Position numbers and translations under genes: made by a program. The notes beneath the pieces are model-generated. The model saw only the letters and a list, made by a program, of their open reading frames with translations. It ran no database searches and had not been told where the DNA came from. A DNA stretch of 64,000 nt from Hymenoscyphus infarciens (Eukaryota > Ascomycota > Leotiomycetes > Helotiales > Helotiaceae), in the NCBI GenBank assembly GCA_001414345.1, contig LLCB01000005.1, positions 186,001-250,000 of the forward strand, given 5' to 3'. Numbering within the stretch: the stretch's first letter is position 1; each line of letters begins with the position of its first letter. Positions 35,034 through 46,243 of the stretch are shown here, piece by piece.

Positions 35034-35449
35034 ATGCAATTCTCCAACTCTATTACACACCTCGCCCTCGGGCCTCGGCCTGGTATCTTGCGCGACGGCC
35101 CAGTAGTCCCTGCAAGATCAAAATTATCGGATTCGCATGACCAGTTCGATCCCACATCCGTAAAGGATAGCACCTGCACAAGCACAACGTAAGCCTCATA
35201 TCGCTCTGCTGATATCAGTATGCTAAAATCCACTTTAGCGCAATCCCCAAATCGAATCAGCAGATTTCTGAGCTCCTCACTGTGGCGACCTAGAACGACC
35301 AAATGGACGCTTACTGCGCCTACGAGTGCAACCCTGAACTTCTCCAAGGGAGACTAGGAACAGTGTGCCAATGCTGCCCGCGCCGCTTGTCCCAACCAGA
35401 CATACAAGGGAACTTGTTTGGGAGGTCGTCACTAGCGGAGACGGATTAG
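35034..35449 (+). pseudogene. Decayed Cys-rich small-protein gene with in-frame stop
   Basis: An ATG at 35034 opens a frame starting Met-Gln-Phe-Ser-Asn. A credible 50-bp intron (35189-35238, GTAAGC..TTTAG) keeps the frame. Exon 2 continues with Ala-Ile-Pro-Lys-Ser-Asn-Gln-Gln-Ile and then meets a TAG at 35291. The same frame goes on with a Cys-rich stretch (Tyr-Cys-Ala-Tyr-Glu-Cys-Asn, later Cys-Gln-Cys-Cys-Pro) and stops at 35447-35449. A CAG to TAG change would explain the break. The leader is weak as a signal peptide, which may also be erosion. The shape recalls small secreted Cys-rich proteins. No family is recognised. Confidence 0.4.
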
Positions 35450-36786
35450 TTTTCGAGTTGTCCGAGGCTTAGTTTCAGAGGGCCTTGCTGTGAAGAGAGG
35501 AGATGGCAACAGAGCTGCTTGGGAGGCAATTTTTCGAGGAGAGGGAGAAGTCAGAATCCGACTCTGAGAGGCTCTTATTGATTGCTTCTCAAAGATCAAG
35601 AGAAGGAAAGGTTTTGTCATGCCTACAAACCATTGAAAACTGCATCGGTTATTTGTAAGTGAGAATAACTTCCTGAAAGCTAGGCAAGAAGACTTGTAAT
35701 TTAACATCGTATATTGGACTGGTGAAATATTCAAGGTTGAAATGTAAGGATTGTTGGAAATCGGTTAATAGAACCTGGTTTTCTAAAAAAATAAGCTAAT
35801 AATGTTGTTGGTTGGTGAGCCTCCTTTTACGTCTGACAACGCCGAAAACTTTTCAAGTTCGACACGGAGTTTGGAAGTTTTACGTTTGCAAAGATCAAGC
35901 CGGAGAGTGGTAAAATGGAATGGCTAATTGAGAGATCGGTTTGGGGGCTGGTTGGTGGCAAATCTGAGCATAGTGTAAACTAGGATGGGCATTCTTTCGG
36001 TGCTAAGCGATGGGTTTCTCCCCCGCGTACCTGCTAGTACACTGAAGACTTATGGGATAGGAAGAGTGTTGTTTCTGTTTTGTGTTGGTCTATAGGAACT
36101 TTGGAAAGCAGGTAAGATTTGAATCTGTTTTACGAAACTTTATGAGACGTGTCTCAGCCATGTTAGTCATTACTTTCCTGCAATGACATTTAACCCACTG
36201 TTATTTGCCCCCAGCTGGTCAAGCCCAGTATTCTTAGTAGATTAACCTCCTTTACAGGACAAAGGGGCAGCAAAATTTATAATGAGTTTTTGCAAAAGCT
36301 TATCAGAAGAGTTTGAGGTACTTCGGAAGTCGTCGCATCCTTCGTGGAAGCAGCGTTTCCTCCGCACCGAATCTTGCCCGTTTTCCCCGAAAGGATATCA
36401 TCCACGAAGAGCAATCGATTGGAATCGGCACTTTCTATGTGAGTGTAATAACGAATTCCGGTACAGACTCTGCTATTGTTGACCGGACTTGCAACTAAAG
36501 ACTTAATATTTGAAACGTCATTTTACCAGTGAACGTTCTTGAAGAGAGTGGTTTTAAATGAACTTTTTGTATTTGCTTATTCATACATTTAAGTGGATAT
36601 TTTTCTAGCTGACTTGTTTGGTAAACAACTTTGTCTTTTGGAACAAGTACAAATCTTATACAATCCGCTCAGTACGTCGTTTTTAACGAATTCCTCTTGT
36701 TTAGAACAGAGTGGTAGTCTTTGAAGAAAGTCGAGTATCTTTTTAGATATTCTCTTTTAAGTCTTATTTTTTTCTATACTTGGTCC
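35450..36786. other. Intergenic, no gene seen
   Basis: Small frames only, none with recognisable domains. The right end is the 3' flank of the minus-strand SprT-like gene. Confidence 0.45.
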
Positions 36787-37773
36787 CTAGTTACAACCGG
36801 CTCGCTTTAGAGTATCGTGAAATCTCTGGGGACTGTTGTAAGGACCATATTTAGCCTCCAGCATTGGAACCCAAACTTCTGGGTCACTCCACACTCGGGA
36901 ATCAAGGTTGTAAAGGTGCAATTGCTCTACAGATGGCTGCCAGCGATCGTAGAACATACTCGTAGGGATGGAGGCAAAATCATTGTTAGGATCGACTACC
37001 CACTTCCATTTTACGGCGCTTTCCAGGGCAGGGGCAGCATTCAAGAGAAATAAGCTGTCTGAGAAAGCAGGACCGTGGCCTGTGATATTTCCATCTCCCC
37101 CAATCGCGGCGTTTACGTACGAGCAAGGGTTAGTACGAGTACAGCAGAATTTGTTGCATCGGTGCTTGGAAATAAAAGCGTGCAATAGTTCATGGAGTAA
37201 TGTACCAATTAGGGTTTGATTGTGAGATATGCATGAAGTAAAGGTAGACCCATCGGAGGTATTAATTAAGACTTTTGACTTTTGGTACGCGGCTCCCGTC
37301 TCGTATCCGTGGTGTACTCCTCTCCAATTTACCAATGGATCCTCAACTAATTCAACTTCTAATGTTGGGCTAAGACTCCCTAAAAAGAACCATTCGTCAA
37401 AGACTTTTGCCCAGGATCCCAGAACTTCACTCAAGACATCCCAATTGTCTGCAGCTGGCAGAGGCGACGTGAGAACCTCATGCATGCTCTCGTCAGGGGG
37501 GAGTGGATATTTCTCGAGAATCTTTCTGAATAATTCAGGCATTTCCACAGGACAGTATTCGCTAATTGACAACCTCCCATTCTCAAAATCGTTGATGATA
37601 CGAGGGTGTGTAAATAAGAGGCCAGTAAGATTATCAACTCTGAAGCTAGGGATTTTATACTTCGAGACTAGCTTAATAGGCTCGGAGTATGCTTTAGGGG
37701 GTATAGGGCCTTCGGAAGATTCTGAGGATTTAGGCTGTTTCCCCAGAATAGACTTAATCCTTTCTAGAACCAT
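36787..37773 (-). CDS. SprT-like zinc metallopeptidase-family protein, third paralog
   Basis: A single-exon gene of 328 residues on the minus strand. HExxH is His194-Glu195-Leu-Leu-His198, preceded by Gly-Thr-Leu-Leu. Then come a Cys cluster (Cys-x3-Cys-Cys), Gly-Gly-Asp-Gly and Gly-His233-Gly-Pro-Ala-Phe. The Trp-Gln-Pro-Ser motif lies in the C-terminal third, and Tyr-Cys-Pro-Val-Glu-Met matches the Tyr-Cys-Pro-Leu-Glu-Met of the paralog at 17080-18042. No signal peptide is present. The N-terminus is charged and unrelated to the others. Metal ligands are intact, so activity is possible. The gene sits directly beside the AT-rich block that starts after 37.9 kb. Confidence 0.85.
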   Translation of the reverse strand: MVLERIKSILGKQPKSSESSEGPIPPKAYSEPIKLVSKYKIPSFRVDNLTGLLFTHPRIINDFENGRLSISEYCPVEMPELFRKILEKYPLPPDESMHEVLTSPLPAADNWDVLSEVLGSWAKVFDEWFFLGSLSPTLEVELVEDPLVNWRGVHHGYETGAAYQKSKVLINTSDGSTFTSCISHNQTLIGTLLHELLHAFISKHRCNKFCCTRTNPCSYVNAAIGGDGNITGHGPAFSDSLFLLNAAPALESAVKWKWVVDPNNDFASIPTSMFYDRWQPSVEQLHLYNLDSRVWSDPEVWVPMLEAKYGPYNSPQRFHDTLKRAGCN

Positions 37774-38040
37774 TCTTCTTTAGAGCTGTTAGTGTGTCAG
37801 TATATGTCTCAGGTGAGGCGTAATACTTTATAGAGGTTTCGTGAGTTCTTTCCAACTATTTATATAATAGGAAAACAGTCCTGTACTATTAAGCTTATCA
37901 AACAAGAACAATCAAAGTAAGTTTATACCTAGGAACAAAGAGAAGTTAAGGCATGAAACCATTTTTATTGTCTAGACGCTACTACCTTTGTTATAAACAA
38001 TAGTATTAGCAGAAAACCCACCAAACTCTAACGAAGTACT

Positions 38041-39240
38041 TTTTTTTTTTTTTTTTTTTTTTTTTATATTTAAATAGTCTTTTTAGCTGCCTAAAGCCGG
38101 CGCTATATAGACGTACTATTTATAGGGTTTTATCTAAAAGTAGCTTATATACTCTTTAGAGTACCTATTACTAGGCTCGCTATATATATATACCTCTATA
38201 CTCCTAGCTTTATATCCTAGTAATAGCTTAGTATCTCCTTCTATTCCCCCTGTTCTAATTCGAATTTAATGTTTTTAGTCGTTCTTATAAATAACTGATT
38301 TAGTACTTTATAATAGCTCTTATAAAAAGGGCTTAGTTAGCTCTCCTCTATATAAGACTAATAATAATCGTCTTCTAGTATACTATCTTATATAGAACTA
38401 TTCTCTAATATATCTCTAACCTAAGTTTCCTAGTTCTATCTTCTATTCTCTCTACTCTATAGTCTTATACCTCTTAAGAGGTATTTCGCTACTTTATCTA
38501 AGAGCTACTAAATATGCTTTAAATATCTACTAATATAAATAGTAGAGAATTAGTTCTCTATAACTAACTAGAGAATTAGTTCCCTACTCTATAGTCCTAT
38601 ACCTCCTAAGAAGTATTTTACTACTTTATTAAAGTACTACTAAATATACTTCGAATATCCTAATATAAATAGTAGAGAGTCTATTATCTAGTTATAAAAA
38701 CCCCTCTACGTTTATACTCCTATTTATACTACCTAGGCCTCTTCTAATTACTCTATTACTATTACCGAGAGTCCTTTACCTCTTCTAGTAATTCTCTTAA
38801 CTTAAATATAGTATATACTAACTATATAGAATAACTATTATAGGTATTACCTCTAATCTTAGGTTAGTATATAGCCCTTATCTTCTTAGAGTTATATATA
38901 ATTCTATAGTATATCTAGAGTAGAAGTCCTCTAGTATTAGTAGATATATAGAATCGACTTTAGAGGCTTTCTTAATCGGTTTATTTTAGTAGTTTATAGA
39001 TACTACTATTAAGTAAATAAGCTATATAAGTCTTTTTTGTTAATATTTAGTATATTACTATATATAACGTAGCTTCTTTATAGAAGGTTAAGAGGCTAAA
39101 AACTCTAATAGTTATAAAAAGGGGTATTACTACGTCGCCTTTTTAACTCAAACTTAGCTCTATAGACAGTTCTAGAGGTAAAATAGAACTACTAGAGGTT
39201 CGTAGGATACACCGCGTACAGGTGTTGAGTCTTCGCATCC
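38041..39240 (-). mobile_element. Poly(A)-tailed retroposon with 15-bp target duplication
   Basis: The 15-bp sequence CTCTAACGAAGTACT occurs at 38026-38040 and exactly again at 39241-39255. Between them is a 1200-bp insert beginning with 25 T, i.e. a poly(A) tail on the minus strand. The insert is AT-rich and RIP-like. Inside, a block of about 120 bp is tandemly duplicated (near 38450 and 38580). I cannot tell a 5'-truncated LINE from a SINE-like element. Confidence 0.85.
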
Positions 39241-39255
39241 CTCTAACGAAGTACT

Positions 39256-39730
39256 AGCTCCGTATGCGACAATATCTTCCCTAGAAATTTAGCAACCCTC
39301 CCCCAAATTCTAGACTTATTCCCAGTGGATCAGATTTCGAGAGCGTCATAGTCACGATGTCGAAACCACTCTTTTGGCGATCGGGCTAGTGAGTTTACAT
39401 AGTGACAAAACAATTTCGAGTGGGGGCCGCGATATGAATGTGTTCCCTTATTGCTGGCTTTCTCGGCGGTCAGAATCATAGAGGCTCGAATTTCCCGTCC
39501 CATCTCGACACGAAGTTACGAACAGGGCCTTTGGGTGAAGCGAAGATATCATTGAGCTGGTCTTCGACGTTGTACCCCGGGATGTGATTTGTGACATCTA
39601 TGTTGACAAGGTCTCCACGAAATTCTAGGGGCGGATTGACAGTTTTCGGGTGTAGGACCGTGGTCTGAAACCTGGCGCTGCCAAGCCCGCTAGGCCTAAT
39701 TGGTAAGTCACGTGCCTACCCCACCAAAAA
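39256..39730. other. Small GC-normal island between AT-rich blocks
   Basis: About 475 bp of ordinary composition continue the pre-insertion chromosome to the right of the retroposon. Apart from a minus-strand gene fragment (39476-39700) I see nothing defined. Confidence 0.6.
39476..39700 (-). pseudogene. Orphan C-terminal gene fragment
   Basis: On the minus strand an open frame of about 70 codons ends at a stop at 39476. It reads like real protein: Gly-Asp-Leu-Val-Asn-Ile-Asp-Val-Thr-Asn, then Ile-Pro-Gly-Tyr-Asn-Val-Glu-Asp-Gln-Leu, ending Trp-Asp-Gly-Lys-Phe-Glu-Pro-Leu. Its upstream part is missing because AT-rich repeat sequence begins directly beyond 39730. I do not recognise the family. 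Confidence 0.4.
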
Positions 39731-42700
39731 AAGGTATAGATATAAGTAGTCTTTAATTAATAACAGAATTTTTAAAGTATCTAAGTATCCTTTTAACTAT
39801 GACTATAGTTATAAACTATCTATTTCTTATCTCTAAAAAGCTTTAAACTAATTAATCTATCTTTTATATTTATCTTTATAAATATTAAAGTTATATAAGA
39901 CTAGAAATAAGCTAAACTATACTTTTAGAGTTTCTAATAAGTTTATCTTTTATTCTATACTAATTAATTCTCTCTACTACTCTTCTAAAAGCTTTAAAAT
40001 ACTTTAATAATATATATTAATTACTTTTTAATATATAAAATTTAATTATAAGTCTAATATATTTATTAGAATAGAAAGTACTTTATAAATAACCTCTCTA
40101 CTACTAATAATCTAGATTCTACTTAGTACTTATAGTATATACCCTAGATAGTATTATAAGCTTTATATATTTAGAAAATATTCTAATATATATATAATTA
40201 TATAATATTTTAAATTAAGACTAATAAAACTTAGAAAGCTAATAAAATAATTAACTTTTATTTCTACTATTATAGCTACTATTTAATAGTTAACTCTATA
40301 AGTTAAAAGCCTCTTACTTTTAGAGGCTTTTACTTATTATATTAGCTTATTATATATAATAATATATAATTAAAAAATAATAGCTTATAATATAGTTATA
40401 TTTATAAGTAAGCTTTCTTAGAAGTATATTTAGAAAAATATAAGTTTCTTAGTAATATAAGTAAAGCCTCTTAGTTTAAGAGTCTTTTTACTAATTTTTT
40501 ATAGCTTACTATATCTAATACTTCTTCTTTTCTAAGATTAATTTAGCTCTAGCTTTAAGATATTATTAAATATAGAGAAATAATCTAATACTTTTTTAAC
40601 TATCTAAAATAATAACTTTATTTAAGATCTATATATATATAATAAGAATCTAGAGAGTATAAAGATATATAAAGATATTTAATAAAAAGATACTACTTTA
40701 ATACTTTTATTACTTTTAATATTAAAAGCTTTTTACTCTAATATCTACTTTATAAGTAATATAAAAAGTACTTTTATTTAATAAATAATACTAATATTAG
40801 ATTCTTTAGATAACTAATTATCTATATATATAATATATATAAAAGTATTCTAGCTAGTAGAGATATAAGTAAATAAGAGATAGTCTCTTAATTTAAGAGA
40901 CTTTTAAGCTTATTTAGTAGATAATACTAGTATTAGATACTTTAGCTAGTAATATATATATATAATATAATAGTATTCTAGCTAGTAGAGATATAAGTAA
41001 AAAAGAGATAGTCTCTTAAGTTAGAAGACTTTTAAGCTTATCTAGTAGATATTTCTAATATTAGATACTTTAGCTAGTAATATATATATATATATATATA
41101 ATATAATATAAAAGTATTCTAGCTAGTAGAGATATAAGTAAATAAGAGATAGTCTCTTAATTTAAGAGACTTTTTAGCTTATTTAGTAGATAATACTAAT
41201 ATTAGATACTTTAGCTAGTAATATATATAAATATAATATATAAAAGTATTCTAGCTAGTAGAGATATAAGTAAATAAGAGATAGTCTCTTAATTTAAGAG
41301 ACTTTTCAGCTTATTTAGTAGATAATACTAATATTAGATACTTTAGCTAGTAATATATATATAAAAGTATTCTAGCTAGTAAAGATATAAGTAAATAAGA
41401 GATAGTCTCTTAATTTAAGAGACTTTTAGAAGCCTCTTACTAAGCTCACTTACGCCTTATATACGCGTATGCCTAATTATAAGTATTAAGCTCTAGGAGT
41501 AAAAGAAGAGATATAGCTAAGAAGGGCCTTCTTAGAAGGCTACTTAGGTCGGTTAATAGTTTAAACTTAGGCGTCTCGTAAAAGTAGACTATTAACCACC
41601 TACTCTAGAAGCCCTCTCTACACGTTATATAGTAAAAATACTATAGATGCCTATACTAATAGAAAGAGAGCTTCTAACCTGTTAGTTGACAGTTCTAGGC
41701 GTGGTATAGATAGAATGTTAGAAGTAAAACATTTGAGATATATAGTAGAGCGGGAGTAATACTTCAAAAGTTAAGTATAACGTAGTACTATCTTTTACTT
41801 TATACTTTATAGATAAAGTAATTAGTATTTAAGTAATTAATACATCTATTTATCTTTTAAAATAAAGCTCTTTTAGAGAAGTAGTGTTAAGAGATTATAG
41901 ATATTAGTAGTTGAGATATATAATATAGGTCGTATTTATATATATTACTTTAGATCGCGACAGCGCTACTAAAAAGAGTCTAATTTAGATGATTTTAAGT
42001 GTATTAGATACGCAATTGCTCGCTCTTTAGATATATATAGATTAGTATATAGTAGAGTAGTGTTATTCTAGTAGATTATATATAAAAGGGAGTATATATA
42101 AATAAGTGGTTTTAGAGTAGAGTTAGAGTTAGGGCTAAGACTTAGCGCTCTTAGCATAGGGCTAGGGCCGAATCGGGGCTAGCGCTAGAGGCTTAAACTA
42201 TTAACCGCCGCCTCTTATATTCTAATTCTACTAACTAAGAGAAAAGATTTAAGTAATCTAGTATAACTTCTAATTTAATCTTTAGATCTACTAAAAGACG
42301 ACTATATCTTTTTCTTTATATTCTACTTATTTAATAAAGATACTAGTAATAATAATTTTAATAACTCTATTAAATATTTAAAATATAATTAGTAATAGAA
42401 TAATCCTAGTAAAAGGCTACTAGTATAGATAAATATAATATATTTTAAACTAGAGTTAACTTTATAAAATATTTAAAGAAGTTAAGATTACTCTTATAAA
42501 TTAAGTACTCTTATAAAAGTATATAAGAACGACTAAAAGTATAGTAGAAAAGAGGATAACTTTATAATTAAAGTTATACTATTTAAAGATATATATAAGA
42601 GAAGTAGTATTATACTAGTAATTTACTCTCTTATCTTCTCTACTATACTAAAGAGTAATACTTTAAATTACTTTTATACTACGCTTTTTAATAAGTATAG

Positions 42701-43397
42701 AGATTAATCTTTTAAAGTTTTAACTATAGCTATATAATAATACTTTAAAGATAAGCTCTATAAAAGAGGCTAATTATTAGAGTAGAATAGTATTAATTTA
42801 TAGAATATAATATAAGTATTAAGAATATCTATATTAAGGTCTTTTAAAGATATACTATTAAGACTTACTTTACTAAGATTTTCTCTCTCTATAGACTTTC
42901 GTATTAATAGTTAAATTTTAAATAAGCTAATTTTAGTATATAAAAAGGTTCTAGATTATACTATTATAATATTAACCTTACTCTAAGACTCTTCGATTTC
43001 TAATACTATTACTCTCTTATAAAGTTCGATCTAATTCTATATAAAAGTCTACTTAGTAATAGTTATAAATAAGACTATAATAATTAAAAGACACTTTTAT
43101 AAGAGCAAATAATATAGTATAAATAAATTCAGTAATATAGATTAATATAAGAAGAAGAAGATATATTATATATATAGAAAGAACGACTATTTATCTTAAG
43201 ATTATAGTTAAGAAGAGTTAGACTATTACTTCGCTAAATAGACTAATAAGAATTCTAAGCACTTTAAAAGTAAGTAAGATAAGTATACTAGAAAGGTATA
43301 TAATATAAATATAGTATATACTTAGAGTATCTAAGAGAAGGAGATATTAGAGACACTTTATACTATTACTCTATTAAAAGAAGATAGTTACTTATTA
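39731..43397. other. AT-rich RIP-mutated repeat block, left part
   Basis: A dense TpA-rich sequence without an open frame. It contains a five-unit tandem repeat (40785-41430), a pair of inverted repeats (41547-41573 and 42188-42212), and from about 42240 to 43397 a decayed plus-strand frame. That frame has a gag-like texture and a Cys-Tyr-Ile-Cys zinc-knuckle-like segment near 43160-43200. The frame is cut by the insertion at 43403 and its continuation probably resumes at 51849. Confidence 0.6.
40785..41430. repeat. Five-unit tandem repeat with internal palindrome
   Basis: Units of about 120-140 bp begin near 40790, 40925, 41053, 41193 and 41313. Each contains AGATACTTTAGCTAGTAATA-like sequence, a variable (TA)n run, AGTATTCTAGCTAGTAGAGA, and a near-perfect palindrome AGTCTCTTAATTTAAGAGACT. 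Length differences come mostly from the (TA)n run. Confidence 0.85.
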
Positions 43398-43402
43398 GAT
43401 AC

Positions 43403-43720
43403 TATAATAGTACGAAATATATACAACTATAGTAGAGGTATATAAGAGTGCGTATAGTAGAATAACGTATATAGATACTAGGTACTAATATAGAAGAAAA
43501 GGCTAAACTAGCCTTTTCTAACTCTAGAAGAGTAGGCTGCTATATATAAGAGATTTAGACTATATAAAAGAGTCTGAAACTAACTAACGTTATACGTCGG
43601 CTAATATAAAAGCCCGAACCTACGTAACCTTTCTAAAATAGATAATATAAGATAATAACTATCGAAACCTTATATATAGCAGATACTCCTAGCTGTCTAG
43701 GATAATAGTATACTATTATA
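43403..43720 (-). repeat. Left LTR (3' LTR) of element copy 2
   Basis: 318 bp, the reverse complement of the 365-bp LTR family, with about 35 bp missing relative to its partner at 51491-51843 around the GTACGTCTGAAAGTC segment. Confidence 0.85.
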
Positions 43721-46243
43721 TCTCTCTCTCTTAAAAAAGACTCGTTCTAAGTCTTCTCTCTCTTATCTTTTAGAGCTAAATTAGAATACTATAGTATTAT
43801 TATCGAGGCTGAATTAGAATAGTATAAGTTGTTATATTTGTTATATTTATTATAAGCGAAAAGGTAGATTAGAGTCTAAATCGTAGCTAACTCGAGTTTA
43901 TAGATACTTTATTTATTGAAATTGTTATAAGCGAGATAAGATATCGAGATGTCGATTTTAGGTCTAAATCGTAACTAAACTAATTTATAGATACTTATAA
44001 AAGAGACTTCGTTTCTAATTCTTTAATATTAAAAGTAAGTATTTACGTTTGCTAAAAGAGTATAGTTTAATCTATCTAGTAGATTAGAGAAAGTTTAAAG
44101 TTTAAAGTTTAAAAGTTTAAAAAGTTTAAAAGTTTAGAGTAAAATTAGAAAAAAATTTAAAAGTCGAAGGTGAATTTAGAGTAGAGTTAGAAGTCGTTTA
44201 GTTATAATTAGTAGTAATAACTTAGTTAAGAGCTTACTTCGAGAGTATACTAATTTATATCTAATTTAAATTCAAATAAAAAGAGTATAGGTTTAAAAAA
44301 GTTTAGAATAAAGTTAGAAGCGAATTTAGAGTAGAGTTAGAGGCGAATATTAAGAGGTAACGTTATAAGTGATAGTAATGTTTTAGCTAAGAGTTTACTT
44401 TAAGAGTATACTAATTTATATCTAATTTAAAGAATTTAAAATAAAAAAAGAGTATAATTTCGTCTAAACTAAGGTTAGTAGGTATTTAGAGTAAAGTTTA
44501 AACTAAAAAGTCGATAATATTATAGATAGTAATAACTTAGCTAAGAGGTTACTATCTTTTTAAGAGTATACTAATTCGTATCTAAGTTAAAGAATTTAAA
44601 TAAAAAGGAACTTCTAGCTTAGCTAGAAGTGAAAGAATATAAGAAAGTAAAGAATATAAGAAAGTAAAGACTATAAAACTCTGATTAGAGTCGGTAGAGT
44701 TTCAGCTAGTTAAAAGCGAAGTTGTTACTAAAGTTTATTAAATTATCTAAGTATCTAGAGATAATAAAAAGAGGTGGTTTCGGCTAGTTAAATGAACTTA
44801 ATACCGAAGTTATTATATTATCTAAGTAACTAGAGATAATAAAAGAGGTAGTTTTAGATAGTTAAAAGCAAAGTTATTTCTAAATATTAAAGTTGAAATT
44901 ATTATCTAATGTTTAAGATAATAAAAGAAGTAGTTTTAGCTAGTTAAATAAACTTAATACTAAAGTTATTATAATATCTTATTCTCTTTAAGATACTTAA
45001 AGACTTATTATTATCTTCTAATTTCGAAGAAGAGTCGTTATCGGATTATAAGGAGTTTAGAGCTAAACTAGATAAGAATAGAGAGGTATTCTTTTAAACT
45101 AGAGTACTAATTATAAGTAACTTAGCGTTTTAGTATATATCCTTATCTATAGTTAAAAGATTATTTACTATTTTAGTAAAGTTGTAATTCTAGCGTCTCT
45201 TAAGTATAGTAGACGGGTTTTAGAGCTAAAGTATAATCTTATCTTATTCTATATATAAAAGAACGGTTTCTATTCTCTTTAAGTATAGCTATACTTAAAA
45301 AGCGAACGTTTCTTTAGTATAATCTTCTTCTAATTCTACTTCTATCTCTTTTAACTTCTATCTCTTTTAACTTTTATACTAGTAGGGACTTAGTTTATAA
45401 CTATAGTCTTTTTAATCGTTCGCTAGTAGAGGTTTAAGAGAAGCTTAGTAGAGTTAGATAATATTTAGTTAGAATTAATAGCGATAACTTAGCTAAGAGC
45501 TTACTTCTAAGTTTCGTCTTAATAAAAAGTATATTTTAACTAATTTATATCTAATTCGAGATTCGAGAGTTAGGAAGTAGTAGAAAGGTATTAGAGATAG
45601 AGGCTTATAAGCGAAAGAGGTTTAAATTTAGATATAAAAGTAAAGAAGAGATCGAATAAGAGTTAGATTAGAGAGAGTTTAGAGATAGGATTTTAACTTC
45701 GAAGTTCGCTTAGAATATGTCTATCTTGTCTAACTAATTGTTTTGTCCTTTATACTACTATCTCGTCTATATATTATCTATATTTAAGAAGTCTCTTTAA
45801 GAGAGAGGCTAAGCTCTTATTATTTTATAATTTTTTATTCTTAGGTATATAAGTAAGGATTAGAGAGGGTTTAGAGAGTCTTTTAAAAAGAGAGATAGCC
45901 TTAGAAGGTCGTTTAACGCCTCGTAGTAGAACTAGTTCGATATAAAGTCGAAAAGAGAGAGAGAGAGAGATAAGATTAGATTCAGAAGCCTTCGCGATAA
46001 CTATATTACTAAATCTACAGTTATTAGAAGCCTTAAGAATACTTAGTATATCCTGCTTTCCTTAACGTGTCTATAATACGATTCTTACTAGCTATTTATA
46101 TAGATACTAAACTCTAGTATTACTAGCTATCTAGATAGTCTCTAATTACTTAGCTATTTAAGAATACTATTATAATATTCTAAATCGAGGCTGAATCGAC
46201 TTCTAAATAAAGAGTAGTAATAAGCTCGAAGGAGATATTATTA

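Noticed and set aside
38041..38065. T25 tract as an assembly or sequencing artefact
   Set aside because: Its position exactly beside a 15-bp target duplication is what a retroposon tail predicts.
39680..39725. tRNA-like A-box sequence at the edge of the AT-rich block
   Set aside because: No matching B box or cloverleaf could be drawn.
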